Source of the DNA: Sinotaia quadrata
Lineage: Eukaryota; Mollusca; Gastropoda; Architaenioglossa; Viviparidae
Assembly: GCA_028829895.1 (NCBI GenBank)
Contig: CM054180.1
Span: forward strand, 120,045,363 to 120,109,362
Length of the DNA: 64,000 nt
Reading direction: 5' to 3'
Under the pieces are notes generated by a model, which was given only the letters and a program-made list of their open reading frames with translations, did not search any database and was not told where the DNA came from. Within the stretch, counting starts at the first letter, position 1; every line of letters begins with the position of its first letter. Positions 35,791 through 47,379 of this stretch are shown here, piece after piece. A program made the translations under genes and the position numbers.

Positions 35791-36365
35791 GTTTGCTAGC
35801 TGACTGTGTCACCTTGGCGATGTGGTGCGCATTGGGTGGTGTTAGTGAGAGGTGTGAAGGCCTGGAAGACACCGAACAACTTATGTGGTCTTGTTCTGCA
35901 GAACTTCATTCTGACGCTGGAAAGAGTGCGTACCGATCTTGTTCTGAACAACTTCATTCTGACATTGGGCACTAGGCGTAGTTGGCCTTTGATGAATTAC
36001 TGAAAGCTGTCAGCTGGTTTCACCTAATCTCACAAGGTGGAAGAGAAATTCCAGCACTCTTCCAATGGGTCGCTGGCCTCCTCCCCCCCCCCCCTACGCC
36101 CCTCTCCGGAAGGCCATTAGAGTGCAAAACAGATGGGCATATACAAAATGCGTCAAAGAAACCATGAAAACAAACAAATGACATATCGTGTGTGTCAAAA
36201 GTGTCAAATCGAGCTCGCACACCACTAAGAACTGGTGGTACCAACTGCCTAAAGTCATACATAGTATGCAAAGACACATCCAATTTTACTGTGCCCACAC
36301 ACTGCGGGGAGGGAGAGGGAGCAGCATTGCCCTCACCTCTCCCATTATTAGACACCGTGACTACT
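35791..36365. other. Single-copy-looking stretch, no gene called
   Basis: Contains a C run at about 36086-36097 and a short duplication ('cttgttctg..aacttcattctgac', near 35890 and 35937). Overlapping frames on both strands have no recognisable domain. Confidence 0.35.
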
Positions 36366-36369
36366 GCTC

Positions 36370-37015
36370 AATTCTCTGATGTTATTCAACAGTCTGATGT
36401 TGTTCAACTCTTGATGTTATTCAACAGTCTGGTGTTGTTCAACTCTTGATGTTATTCAACAGTCTGGTGTTGTTCAACTGTCTGGTGTTGTTCAACTGTC
36501 TGATGTTGTTCAACTGTCTGGTGTTGTTCAACTGTCTGATGTTGTTCAACTGTCTGGTGTTGTTCAACTCTCTGATGTTATTCAACTGTCTGATGTTGTT
36601 CAACAGTCTGGTGTTGTTCAACTCTCTGATGTTATTCGACTGTCTGATGTTGTTCAACAGTCTGATGTTGTTCAACTGTCTGATGTTATTCAACAGCCTG
36701 ATGTTGTTCAACTCTCTGATGTTATTCAACTGTCTGATGTTGTTCAACTGTCTGATGTTATTCAACTCTCTGATGTTATTCGACTGTCTGATGTTCAACT
36801 TTCTGATGTCGTTCAACTCTCTGATGTTATTCAACAGTCTGATGTTGTTCAACTGTCTGATGTTGTTCAACTGTCTGATGTTATTCAACAGTCTGATGTT
36901 GTTCAACTCTCTGATGTTATTCGACTGTCTGATGTTCAACTTTCTGATGTCGTTCAACTCTCCGATGTTATCCAACTCTCTGATGTTGTTGAACTCTGAT
37001 TTTATTCAACTCTCT
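36370..37015. repeat. Minisatellite, 18 bp unit, ~35 copies
   Basis: The 18-bp unit 'gttcaactgtctgatgtt' has frequent variants (attcaac, cagtctg, ctctctg, cgactg). Because 18 is a multiple of three and the unit lacks stops, open frames of 178 (minus) and 209 (plus) residues cross it. These are artefacts. Confidence 0.97.
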
Positions 37016-38670
37016 GCAGCAGTCTCCGTCACTCGTATCAGTGTGAAAACTAAGAACAATAGTTTTAAAGTGTGAAAAATAAGAACAATAGTTTGCCTAA
37101 TGTCGACAACGTTTGTTCTGATTGATTCTATACGACTGTTTCTGTTCATGCCAGTAAAAGCAATAGAAAAGATTAGAATAATAAAATTTATTCCGATAGC
37201 TATTGCAAAATTACAACGCGAATTTGTTACCACATTCCCCCCCCCCCTCCCTACGCTATTACGATTCGTTAATTAAAATCTAATCGAAATTAACGGATAG
37301 TTTTTTGTTGGAGGTTGTGTGTGTGTGAGTGTGTGTAAGTGTATGTAAGCGTCCGTGAGTTGTTTGTGTATATGTGTGTGGAGGACATAGACATGAAGCA
37401 AACGTGAAAGAATATCGTCATGTACGGATGTAAGGTTCGTCTTCCGAAATATATCAGAGATTTCCATACTCTCAGCATACTGATAAATACATGTAACAAC
37501 TGTAAGTTACGACTGTTGGAAATTTTAGCCTCAGTTGGGGGGGGGGGGGGGGTTTGTCGCCCACAGTGACGTTCTCTTCTTTGCAGGTAAAGCGTTGGGT
37601 GACGGAAAGGATATAACCCAATGATGACCCGCATGATATGGGACACTGACAGAATTGGGACGACCTTTTCACCCAAACCGAATACGTCTTCACGGCGGCC
37701 GGAAAAAATTGCTAAAAGTAACTAATTAAAGACTTAAAACACAAATGCTCAAGCACTTCAAATCACTTAATTGTAGTTTTCTTCTTCAGTGCAGATTATA
37801 AATTAGCAGCATAAATGTTATTTACAATTAAATTTTATGTGCTGATTAACTTATCATGGCAGATTAAAAGTTATTTACAGATTAATTATTATTGACAGAT
37901 TCTTGTATTAATTGTTATTGGCAGATTATATATTTTTCACATATTAAATGGTACTGGCAGATTATATATTTTTCACATATTAAATGGTACTGGCAGATTA
38001 TATATTATTCACAGATTAATTGTATTTGGTTGATTAAATTTTGTTTACAAATTAAAATGTAAATTACAGTTTAATGCTCTTTACAGTAAAATTACTAGTT
38101 ACAAGTTATTTAGCAATACATATTAATTGTTACAATGTAATCACAGATGAATGATAATTTACAGATTTACAATTATTGATACATTATTATTTAAGATAAA
38201 TTATTTTTTTTACAGGTTAATTATTATGGACAAGCAGCGTTCGCACTTTATTTGTCGTCGTTGGCATTTTATGGCAATTTTATTTATAGTTTCTTTCCTG
38301 CTGTTCAAGAAATTAATAGATAAGTGCAGCTGCTGTCTGCGCAGAGTTATCTCAACCCCCTTCCGAATATATTATTAATAATAAGTGGGGACAGGAATGT
38401 GAATTAGAGCAGTGCAAACTTATCTTGATAACTAAATGTCATCCAGCACTTAGACACGTTAAGTGGTTAAGTATAACAGTTTCAAGCCCTTGAGAGGCCG
38501 GGTTCTATAGGTGTCACTTGATGTTCAGCTACAGAGGACCGTTTCCAGAGTAAGACAATCATACGGAACACTTCTAAAAGGGATCAGGCATATAATCAGT
38601 TTGACCTGATTACGTAAGAAAATGGGGTCGTATCAGACATGAAGAACGCGTGTTTATATATTCCTCAATC
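37016..38670. other. Gene-free stretch with AT-rich diverged repeats
   Basis: A G run lies at about 37538-37551 and a GT patch at 37315-37340. Between 37840 and 38220 the word 'cagattaattgttattg' recurs in diverged form, with a 38-bp block ('ggcagattatatatttttca' onward) repeated near 37920 and 37957. No exon is seen. Confidence 0.5.
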
Positions 38671-38672
38671 CA

Positions 38673-38716
<44 letters not shown>
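38673..38716. repeat. (CA)n microsatellite
   Basis: Pure CA run of about 21 units. Confidence 0.96.
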
Positions 38717-38718
<2 letters not shown>

Positions 38719-38719
38719 G

Positions 38720-40140
38720 GGGACATCAGATATTTAACAAACTCATATCATTGGCTAGTTTTACCTACTCACGCACGTTTTAATAAATAGTCTGTGGATT
38801 TGGAAGCTCAAATCGAGCTGAATATGCGGTTTTTTAGTCAAACTTTTTCTATTTCTTAAGGAAAAAGAAAAAGAAATGTTTCTTGCAAGCAGTAAGCTGG
38901 AACGTCATCATCAGTTAAATTCATTTCAGGCGCATGTCATAAAGTAATTTCCGGAATTATAAGAAATTTAAAAAATGCATCAAATAGATATTCTTTATTT
39001 TAAAAAAAAATATTTTCAACTCCTTTTTCAACTGTGACGCACTTTTGCAAGTGAACACCAAAGAATGTCATCTCTGATGCAAGCGCTATTCATGAATACA
39101 GAAACTGAAGTCTGATGAAGAAATCAAAGCAGGTGAGGTCTCTCAAAGCTCAGCGTACTCCCTGAGAAAAAAGAGAAAGGACGCAGGTGTAGGTATAATA
39201 AAAATTAACCACCTCTACCACCACCACCACCACCACCAGCCAATGAAAAAAAAAATGCCGAATAGGTATCACTCACGTTCAAGCGTCTCAAAACCACAGA
39301 ATAAGGCGTTCTCTTTAAGAAATCACTCACACATGGAGAGGAAGTCAGTATTGTCTTTCAATGTCAGTTGTTACGACCATTTTGTCATGCGCACTGGTGC
39401 ATTCTGTATATCACACCTCTTGACTGGAAAACTGCTTCGCGTCGGGACGAAACACGATCAACAAGGTCACATGATCTCCAGTGAACTATATCATCTCGCT
39501 GTCATCTCAGGTCAAAAGTGCAGTCAACTCAACTTGATTCAATAGCGAGACAACTCTTTAGTTTCTTCCGGCCATTCGAGAACAGTGGGACTGAGCTCCA
39601 CTACATATGGAGAGGACAGAAGGGCAGACTCGCTTTCGTCAAAAGTCCGCCATATTGAAAAAAACCGAAGCACTTTAGCTCTATGGTAACTGCGTGTTGG
39701 GCATCGATCGTTTTCGACATATTTATACCCAAATTTACGAATCTATAATTCAATAAATATAATTAAATTTACAACACAATATAAACAAACAAGAAGGGAA
39801 AAGATCATCAGGCCTATCACTTCAAATATTAAATATCAATGAAATGTAAATGTGTAAAGCGATAGCCTTTGTGACAGAGTCAAGATAAAATCATAACTTG
39901 AACTCTTAACCTATTTCTTATTTTCAAATCTGTTATTTTCTTATTTTTGGACTCAATACTTTGTTAGAGCAAGTAACCGTCATGCTCTAGTAAACACGCC
40001 TATTCAAAGGTAGGGAGAGAACTCACTCCAGTTATGCAACAATCGGACATAGCTGATTTGTAGGTCGAATCAAGCGTCACCACGTGATCGATTCGCGCCG
40101 TAAATTCTTATACCTCTTTAAATACGCCGATCGCGCGCCA
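38720..40140. other. Gene-free stretch
   Basis: AT-rich to about 39550, then CpG-bearing around 39550-39720 and 40060-40140. A 100-residue frame at 39243-39545 (plus) shows no domain and starts in an A run, so it is not called as a gene. Confidence 0.35.
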
Positions 40141-40141
40141 A

Positions 40142-40181
40142 AGCGCGAAAGCGGTGGAAGCCGGAAGCGCCCCCTACACTC
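40142..40181 (+). repeat. Left arm of a dispersed inverted repeat
   Basis: This 40-bp CpG-rich segment (begins AGCGCGAAAGCGGTGG, ends CGCCCCCTACACTC) matches the reverse complement of 43415-43455 with one mismatch and one single-base gap. The arms are 3.3 kb apart. They may be the ends of one element or two independent copies of a dispersed repeat. Confidence 0.8.
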
Positions 40182-40719
40182 CATCCATCCATCGCGCGCC
40201 ATCGCATTTATTCACGAGGAACAGCAGACTGATGCAAGCGTCTCAGCCATCTGAATTCCGTGAATCAGTACGAAAACCCGCCGTCAGACCTATTGGCTGT
40301 ATAAGAGAAAGTAACACATCGATTTCTTAGATTATTTGACATAATCTTGTGAGAATTTATGTATATAATTTATTGCAGAAAATTATATTGTTGCAATCTC
40401 CTCCAAACACGTGGCTTGATAGAAGTGGGGCTAAGTCGAGATGTTACATTGTATAAATTAATTTGTAAACTTGAAACCCTTTTAATTTATAAAGTAACTG
40501 ATTTTTGTTCGCAGAACGTCTGTGCACGTTTGTGAAATTCTTATTGGCAATTTAAATTCATTTTTGCATATATTTTATTATTGTAAATTGTAAAGTGCAC
40601 ATGCGTGATTTTGAATTGTAAACTTTATTCTTTTTATGTGAATTCCATTGTGGAAAGTAAATACCTTGGGAATTCATTTGAACATTAATTGTAAATGCAC
40701 GTGTGGACCACATTGTATC

Positions 40720-40725
40720 TTTATT
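40720..40725 (-). terminator. Poly(A) signal for the candidate exon at 40828-40977
   Basis: AATAAA on the minus strand, 102 bp beyond the stop codon of the candidate terminal exon. It is correctly placed, but AATAAA is frequent in AT-rich DNA. Confidence 0.35.
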
Positions 40726-40827
40726 CGTAAATATTTAAATATATTTGTAAAGACACAATAGGTCGAGGAATAATCTATGCTATTTGTCAAACCACGTGCG
40801 TTGGATTGCGAAACTGTAAGCAATCGC

Positions 40828-40977
40828 TCATAGGAATTTATTCATTTCCAGAGCGGGTTCAGGTTCTTTTATCCTTCGTACTTCTACGTTGTCGTTCTTG
40901 CTTTGGTAGTCGTCGTAAACTTCACCACAAGTGAATGCTTGAAGGTTGTTCCAAACTGTGTGGGCAACTGGCATAAT
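40828..40977 (-). CDS. Candidate terminal exon of an unidentified gene
   Basis: On the minus strand a pyrimidine-rich TTCACTCTCTCGCTGGATTTCAG acceptor (in two pieces: TTCACTCTCTCG, CTGGATTTCAG) precedes an open frame of 49 codons ending in TGA. A CTAAC branch-point-like word lies about 45 bases before the acceptor, and AATAAA lies 102 bases past the stop. The peptide starts IMPVAHTVWNNLQAFTCG, continues EVYDDYQSKNDNVEV and ends EPALEMNKFL. It has balanced composition, unlike the repeat-derived frames around it. I do not recognise the family. The frame stays open upstream of the acceptor to 41022, so a start at the ATG at 41020-41022 or at 40972-40974 is an alternative. The upstream exons were not found. 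It sits between the inverted arms at 40142 and 43415. Confidence 0.35.
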   Translation of the reverse strand: MMPVAHTVWNNLQAFTCGEVYDDYQSKNDNVEVRRIKEPEPALEMNKFL

Positions 40978-40979
40978 CT

Positions 40980-42028
40980 GAAATCCAGCGAGAGAGTGAA
41001 CTGATGAGACGTTATTTACCAAGTTAGCTGTGAGTCCAAGAACCAGCTGAATTGTTGGAGGACCATGTGCTACCTAACGACGCCATATTGATAAAGAGCT
41101 AAGTGATAAGTCCAATGCTCTTGAACACTATAATTATATCACAATCTGAGAAAAATCTAACTGACTTTTAGTACGCACTCAATAGCATAGTTTAGGAGAC
41201 CGGATGTCGTCTATTTTTGATTAATCCTTGTTATTGCTTAAACAGTATTAAACTTCTTTATTCCTTGTTAAAGCAATTATTCGTAGTTAATTTCTTGTGC
41301 AAATAGACTAAAAGGTTTGGGTGGGGGCGAATGAGTCGGAAGGAAAGATTGGATGCATAATTAATTATGATTGTTTTAACGTTCCCAAACCGTGCTTTGT
41401 ACGCAAGTTTGTCTGCCTGTAAATTTGTCTGACTTAGACTACCAGTAGCGAATTTTATTGAGACTGAAGGATAAACTTGAGCAACCAGTCTGTTCAGAAT
41501 AGGAGAGTGAATTTATTTAATTTAAATTCTAAAATTTCTGAAGTAGGGTCTTTAAACAAATACTGGATAAGTAACAGCCTTGTAGAATAATGATAATAAA
41601 TCTGTTTAATTTATCCCCCCAAAATTGTTCTAATTATAATTGAGAATTTTGATCTTTACCCATTCACACAATATTATGATTAAGATATGCTAAGTGTGCC
41701 AAAAACAAGGCCTGCAATTTAAATGAAATGAGAGTTACCTCACTCATGCAAAATTGCTTGTCACAAATAGTTTGTTCTTTCAATAAAATTGTTTTATCTG
41801 CTGAACCACGTGTTAGCTAAATATTCTGTTAAAATAAAGTACATGCACACATTTGTAATGTGGTGACCCTAGTATCTAATAGCCATTCAAATGCATCAAT
41901 ACAGAATTATTTTCAGTCTGTAAACTGTAAACCACTTCTACATATACCAATCTAATACTTTATACAAATGTCTGGGATTTTCTCTAATGTGATTTCCCCC
42001 TGCATTAATACATGCTACAGTGTGATAC
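40980..42028. other. Gene-free AT-rich stretch
   Basis: No array and no supported exon. It would be intronic if the candidate exon at 40828-40977 is real. Confidence 0.35.
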
Positions 42029-42029
42029 A

Positions 42030-42252
42030 ACAGTAATTATGACATTAATTATGCTTTCAGTAATTATGATATTAATTATGCTTTCAGTAATTATGACACT
42101 AATTATGCTTTCAGTAATTATGATATTAATTATGCTTTCAGTAATTAAGATATTAATTGTGCTTTCAGTAATTATGACATTAATTATGTTTTCAGTAATT
42201 ATGATATTAATTATGCTTTCAGTAATTATGATATTAATTATGCTTTCAGCTT
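42030..42252. repeat. Minisatellite, 27 bp unit, ~8-9 copies
   Basis: Unit 'atgctttcagtaattatgat' then 'attaatt', with anchors at 42051 and 42078. Copies are nearly identical. The two open frames across it (ITESIINI and MLSVIMILI types) come from the 27-bp period. Confidence 0.96.
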
Positions 42253-42551
42253 GCACTGACAAAGTTAAAAGAACATGCTAATTTTTGTGAAAAAGTATTA
42301 TGAGGGGAAATTGTATATAGTATATTTGTTTTTATAAATTTTCATGCACCTTCACTCTCTCTCTCTCACATATGTTCTTGAGAACAACACACTCTGTATA
42401 ATTTATATAAATATATTTGTAAGTGTAATTATATGTTAGCGTATTTTATTAATAATGAATGCTTCTCAGCACACTGTATACAGCATTGTTGTTTTCAACG
42501 ACTGTTTAACTTTAACTGTACTAAAACTTTCAATAGTGACAGAGAAAACGC

Positions 42552-42612
42552 CTTCACACACATATGCACGTACGCACACACACACACATATGCGCACACA
42601 GACATATGCACG

Positions 42613-42655
<43 letters not shown>

Positions 42656-42656
42656 C
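42552..42656. repeat. CA-rich microsatellite
   Basis: Interrupted CA with CATATG and CACGCATA variants at 42552-42614, then a pure CA run to about 42653. It directly abuts the hAT-like element that follows. Confidence 0.93.
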
Positions 42657-42940
42657 CAGACCTGTGGAGAGTGGGTGCAACCGGTACATTGTTTCGTGGC
42701 CCATGGAGCTCTAAGGGGGGCCATGAAGGGGAAAATTTACAAAATCTTTACCAAACCCCAAATTTTTTTTAAAGAAAAACAATATTGGATATATACTTCA
42801 TACTTTGTGTGCCTAGGAAAGCCGCCTTGCGGTCTTGTTTGACATAACCTATGAAAAATTACATGTGTGTTGAAGAAGTTTGTATAAGTGCCCACACACC
42901 TTCTTTGTACCGGGGCCCGGACTTTCTCTCGGGGGGCCTG
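42657..42940 (+). mobile_element. hAT-like short element, copy 2
   Basis: A 284-bp sister of the element at 13502-13788, aligned end to end in the same orientation with many small differences. Its left end CAGACCTGTGGAGAG and right end (CAGGCCCCCCGAGAG on the minus strand) are CAG-type imperfect inverted ends. GGGGCCC palindromes lie just inside both ends. It inserted into or at the border of the CA microsatellite, and no clear target duplication remains. It has no coding capacity. Confidence 0.7.
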
Positions 42941-42944
42941 TATA

Positions 42945-43410
42945 TATCAGTGGGTAAAGATTGTGTAGTATGTACCTTGATTTTGAAAAACAAAATAATA
43001 AGCCTGAAATGCAAACAAATTAAAACACAAAAAAAAAGTGATTGAAATTTTTTTCAACAATGATGTTTTTAAATGTGATGTATACTATCGTTGACCATAA
43101 TTTAATAATTGATTGTTTGTAAATATAATGTTGTAAATTAATATTTTTAAGAATGTTTATTATAAGGATTTAAAATATAAAAGACTCTATCATTACCAAT
43201 CAGAGAGATTATTATAATAAATGTCTAATAAAATGAATTAAATATGATAACATAGGTTACAATGTTAAGTAAGGCATATTTTTAAAATAATGAATGCTTT
43301 CCAACTTGTAGTCTTCAGCATTGTTATGTTAGGTCGGTATTCTCAAAATGGTCGCACTGAAACTTCCGTTAGTGACACATCGTCAGCGCTTGCTATCTTT
43401 TTGATTGATT
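42945..43410. other. Gene-free AT-rich stretch
   Basis: Very AT-rich with no supported feature. CpG appears only towards 43340-43410. Confidence 0.4.
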
Positions 43411-43414
43411 GAGT

Positions 43415-43455
43415 GAGTGTAGGGGGCGCTTCCGGGCTTCCGCCGCTTTCGCGCT
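43415..43455 (-). repeat. Right arm of a dispersed inverted repeat
   Basis: Reverse complement of 40142-40181 with one mismatch and one extra base. It is flanked on both sides by 'cttgctatcttt' (about 43388 and 43467), a direct repeat that brackets the arm. Confidence 0.8.
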
Positions 43456-43611
43456 GGGTGAGGGGACTTGCTATCTTTGGATGTCCTCTCTATATATAGC
43501 TCATGGAATAGTCAGACAAGGACTTCGAAGCAGAAGAGGAAAGGGGGTGTTGGCAAGGGAGGTAAAGATTGGACTGGGATGAAGGGTGGATTGTCCATCT
43601 CAAAGAATGAT

Positions 43612-43612
<1 letters not shown>

Positions 43613-43683
<71 letters not shown>

Positions 43684-43690
43684 ACACATT
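43613..43690. repeat. (CT)n(CA)n compound microsatellite
   Basis: CT run at about 43613-43639 passing directly into a CA run ending with CATACACACACA. Confidence 0.96.
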
Positions 43691-43899
43691 TCTCAACACC
43701 TTGTCTTTTCGAGATGGCTGGAAACTAGTGTGGAAACTAGGGAGATTTTCAGATCACGTCACGGCAGATCCCACTTATACGCGCTCTTCTGAAAATTGAT
43801 TGTCACCAGAAGGGCTTCAACAACCCTTCAGATAGAGGCACGACAGTAAGGAAGTTTAAATCGAAGATTGTTCTCGTCTGCACTACAGTTTCGACGCAC

Positions 43900-44171
43900 C
43901 ACTAAAGTAGTCAGTCGGGCGGTTTGCGCAGAAATTACGACACAAACCTCTTTCTCAAGTGATCAGGGTTCGATCCTCACTCTACTATGGCATTTCAGCG
44001 GTCACTAGCTTACGGGTAGTGGATTTAGTGTCTGGTCCGTCGAGATGAACCATAAATCTGGCTCTGTACGCGGTACCGCGCGCACACTGTAAAGATCCAG
44101 TCGTTGTTTAAAATTGGAAAATAAGGCCATTTGCTTGCAGGCAGGCAAAATTTGCATGTAGAAAATTCAGT
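43900..44171 (+). mobile_element. tRNA-derived SINE, decayed
   Basis: A tRNA-like head with an A-box-like TAGTCAGTCGGG (43908-43919) and a B box GGTTCGATCC (43967-43976) is followed by a body. The body motifs 'ggtccgtcgagatgaaccataaa', 'ctctgtacgcgg', 'gcacactgtaaagatcc' (44034-44100) and 'ggcaaaatttgcatgtagaa' (44143-44162) resemble SINEs common in molluscs and other invertebrates. Such elements are copied by a partner LINE. It is not a functional tRNA: the acceptor stem cannot be formed and the A box has lost bases. No clear target duplication was found. Confidence 0.6.
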
Positions 44172-46130
44172 AAGCGCCCCTTCACACCCTCATCCTCTCC
44201 TCCACCATTCCATTTCATGTTCATAATTCTCTCCCTTGGCATTTTGCATCCGTCTGCAAAATCATCGACAGTTGGAAGCAGACGTAAAATCATTTTACAA
44301 TCAAGCAAATGAATGCGCGACACATAAGCGTGATGTCAACTATATCTGCCTTGTATTTTTATTTAAGTACACGTATCAAGTTATCAATCACAGACAGTAA
44401 AAATACCCGTACATGTCTACTTTTTGTGTGTCATATTTCTGCCGCGAAATAGTGCCCTGGAGTTAACCCTAAACGCGTTTCGTACAATTAAAAAAAAAAA
44501 ATGCGGCGAGGGGAGGGGGAGTTAAGTTTGCCCCCAAAATGAAGTTAAAAATGTACATAATTTTAAAACTTAAAAATTGGAATCTATTTGCTATTCAGTT
44601 AATTTTGTTATTCTGGCCATTTTTTTTCCTTATTACTATTTTTTTGATCGTAGGCGGAAGTATTTGCCACACTCGACAATTGCGGCAGGATTCTTTTCAA
44701 AAGCACATTATATTCATTATAATTATTCCTCATGGAGACGGAGAGTCGGATGTCGCACTAGCGCAATGGTGCGGATTGACCCCATTTCGAGCATAAGACT
44801 GTTAAAGAGCCGTTAAAGGGAATTAACGATGCTGTTCTAGGTGTTAGAATTCACAGTTTCGCACAAGCACACACGCACGCATGCACGGACGTACGCAACA
44901 CTCTACCACCTCCATTATTTCAGTGCCGACAATGGATTCTATATTTATATCTTATAAAGCCGTTGCACACAAACATTTGTTTCACAAGAAATCTGAGTCT
45001 GAAGACGGTTTGAGTGTGGCTGATGTTGCAGACTGAGGACTAACACCAAGGACGTGCAAATTGTCGTCGTTCGTTAATGAGTGCTAGATGAGGCCGGGAA
45101 TTCTCAACCTGTCTCACAATCAGTTTGTGGGCGTCATTTTCGAAGTTCACTCAGACCCCTGCCACTCAATCCTAATCCTTGAAACTGTCGAAATTATTTC
45201 AGCTATAGCATTTATTTTCTCTTACAGATTTTGTCTATTGCTTGCTGTCCATAGTATGCATGTCTGGCCTTTAGGGTATGCATATCCATTAATGACGAGT
45301 GACGTCATTTTATTTCTATGATTTCAATTTTCATTTGTTGTAAGTGCAAAACTGTATTAAAAATGGCATTTCTTTCTTTCTTTATTACAAGTGAAATGCT
45401 AGATCAAATGTGATCTGTTGTTAGCAGGGGTCATTACAGATAATATATGATGATAGGGTTACTTTTTTTGTAAGATAAGGTTTGGACTACGGTTCCCGTT
45501 TCCACCTGTTGTCAACAATGCGTGAGTCATTTTGTGTGTAAGTTTGATGTATAAAGAATCATGGGAATGCGGATGGATAATTGTAAAATTATATAGCCAT
45601 GTGTCCATAATTATTTACATTGTAGTGCTCTGATAATTATTTAATTTCTTCTTAAAGTATTTAAAGCTATAATTGTTCTTAAAATATCGTTGTGGGTCTC
45701 TAATAGGAGTGTAAATATAGATAAATTCTTCTGTTGCTATATATTTCCAACAGTAAGAGGAAATTACTGGATTAAATACCTCTTAGAGTTTAGCAATACA
45801 AGCTTTATGCTAGTGATAAAATATTATATAAAACCAGGACGTTTACCCGAGTGTAAAAAGTAGATTTTTGACCTTTAACTCAAAATTATTTTTCTAAGTA
45901 GTTAGGTCAAGTTTTACAGAGTTCATAACCAACCAACGTTAGACATCAATGATGCCATTTCTAGAAATTTACACTTCCGTTGCTCAAGGTCGAAAGATTT
46001 GAACTCACCAATCAATCAATGCACACAACTAGGAGTAACAATTACTTGATCGTCACGAAATCATTAGTTGGAGGTTCTCAATGGCCTAATTATTTATGAC
46101 TGTTGTGGTCAAATTTGAGGGAACTATCTC
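44172..46130. other. Gene-free stretch
   Basis: AT-rich with scattered CpG near 44740-44780 and 45010-45130. The frames at 44539-44816 and 45088-45321 are hydrophobic AT-driven reading frames without domains. No RNA gene is seen. Confidence 0.35.
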
Positions 46131-46136
46131 TGGTAG

Positions 46137-46189
46137 ATACCTCCTGTCACCCACGCTTTCACTGTCTTGGACAATGTCTCGGAGGAAAA
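46137..46189 (+). other. Possible small internal exon
   Basis: A perfect GTAAGT donor (46190-46195) follows a 53-bp segment that begins after CTCTGGTAG. One frame reads IPPVTHAFTVLDNVSEE, which has protein-like composition. Another frame contains ATG followed by SRRK directly before the donor. Acceptor strength is modest and no neighbouring exon was found, so this is only a candidate. Confidence 0.15.
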
Positions 46190-46603
46190 GTAAGTTGAAA
46201 AATTACATCTTTCCCAGTTATTTATTGTACGTTTCTATTGAAAGATGCCCTTCTGGAAACAACCTTGTAAGAAATAAACCACTTCCAATTCAGCTCAGAT
46301 TAATAACACTCCAGGCATTTAGATCTATGACCTTCGTGATGTAATAAGCTGCACGTGAATTCAAACACTTCATAAAACCGACGGTTCCATGTCTTCTGTG
46401 TTAATTCTAATTGTATGTGTATTCAGAATTCATGCTCAATGAAATTATTATTAAATAAGTGTATGTAGGAGATCATGAATATAGATTATGGAAGGGTGCA
46501 TGAAGAAGTATATGAGGGAATCTTTCCTGTCTTCTTCTGTCTCTCTGGTATGAGAGTGAAGAATGAAAGAGAATGGCTTTAAAAGTTGAAAGAAAGATAG
46601 AAC

Positions 46604-46605
46604 GT

Positions 46606-46682
<77 letters not shown>
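46604..46682. repeat. (GATA)n microsatellite
   Basis: Nearly pure GATA run of about 19 units with one AAAT interruption. Confidence 0.97.
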
Positions 46683-46684
46683 TG

Positions 46685-47379
46685 TGAGATGCCAACGCCA
46701 CCTAAATAATGGTTATTATTATTATTAATTGATTAATCATCCATAACTAATTACAAGTGATGATAATCTTAATTTATGTTATTAATAATTCTCCAGCAGA
46801 CACCACTCGTCTAACTCACTTGGCGGATATGCGGGCTCTATAAACGTTTTCTCTTTTCCACAACCTTAAAGACAAACATTTACCGTCACACAATGTACCG
46901 TATGTGGAAAACTTCCTCTTGAAGGATAAGGAAAATCCGTCTTTAATCTATATTTAGCAAGCGCCCTTCGAACCACTTTCTTCTATAACATAACGTTATC
47001 AATATGAGTAAGAAGGTCAATAAATTTAACAATAAATTTATTAAATCAATAATCAAATGTACAAATCACAGATACAATGAGAAACATTGATGAATGACAT
47101 TGATATTTCCATGAAATCACATATGAATAATTTTTGTACTACACAATCTGATATCCCCAAAACTGCAATTCAACAATTCCATACAAATCACATGATAGTA
47201 CTTATCAGAGAACAGAAATTAAGTTATTAGAGATAAGCAATAATAGTATGTAACCTGATTTAGGAGCTGTCTCAATAGTCTTTTGCATGCTTTTTGTAGC
47301 AAAGACACAAGTTTATTTTTCGTCGCTATTATGTCAGTTCCACATGTTTCTCTCACAGGATTGTAGGACACTGATTCAC
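46685..47379. other. Gene-free AT-rich stretch
   Basis: No array and no exon. Several AATAAA words occur at about 47020-47045 without an associated gene. Confidence 0.4.

Noticed and set aside
36439..37075. Open frames of 178 and 209 residues on the two strands
   Set aside because: Both run through the 18-bp array. A stop-free unit divisible by three gives open frames on both strands, and the peptides are strict hexamers (FNCLML, LNNIRQ).
39243..39545. 100-residue plus frame
   Set aside because: Starts in an A run, has no domain, and lacks splice or promoter context.
43900..43990. A functional tRNA gene
   Set aside because: A and B boxes are recognisable, but the A box is shortened and no acceptor stem can pair. 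The downstream SINE body explains it.
45088..45180. Possible hAT end (GGAATTCTCAACCTG)
   Set aside because: Only a partial resemblance to hAT termini. No opposite end or target duplication was found.
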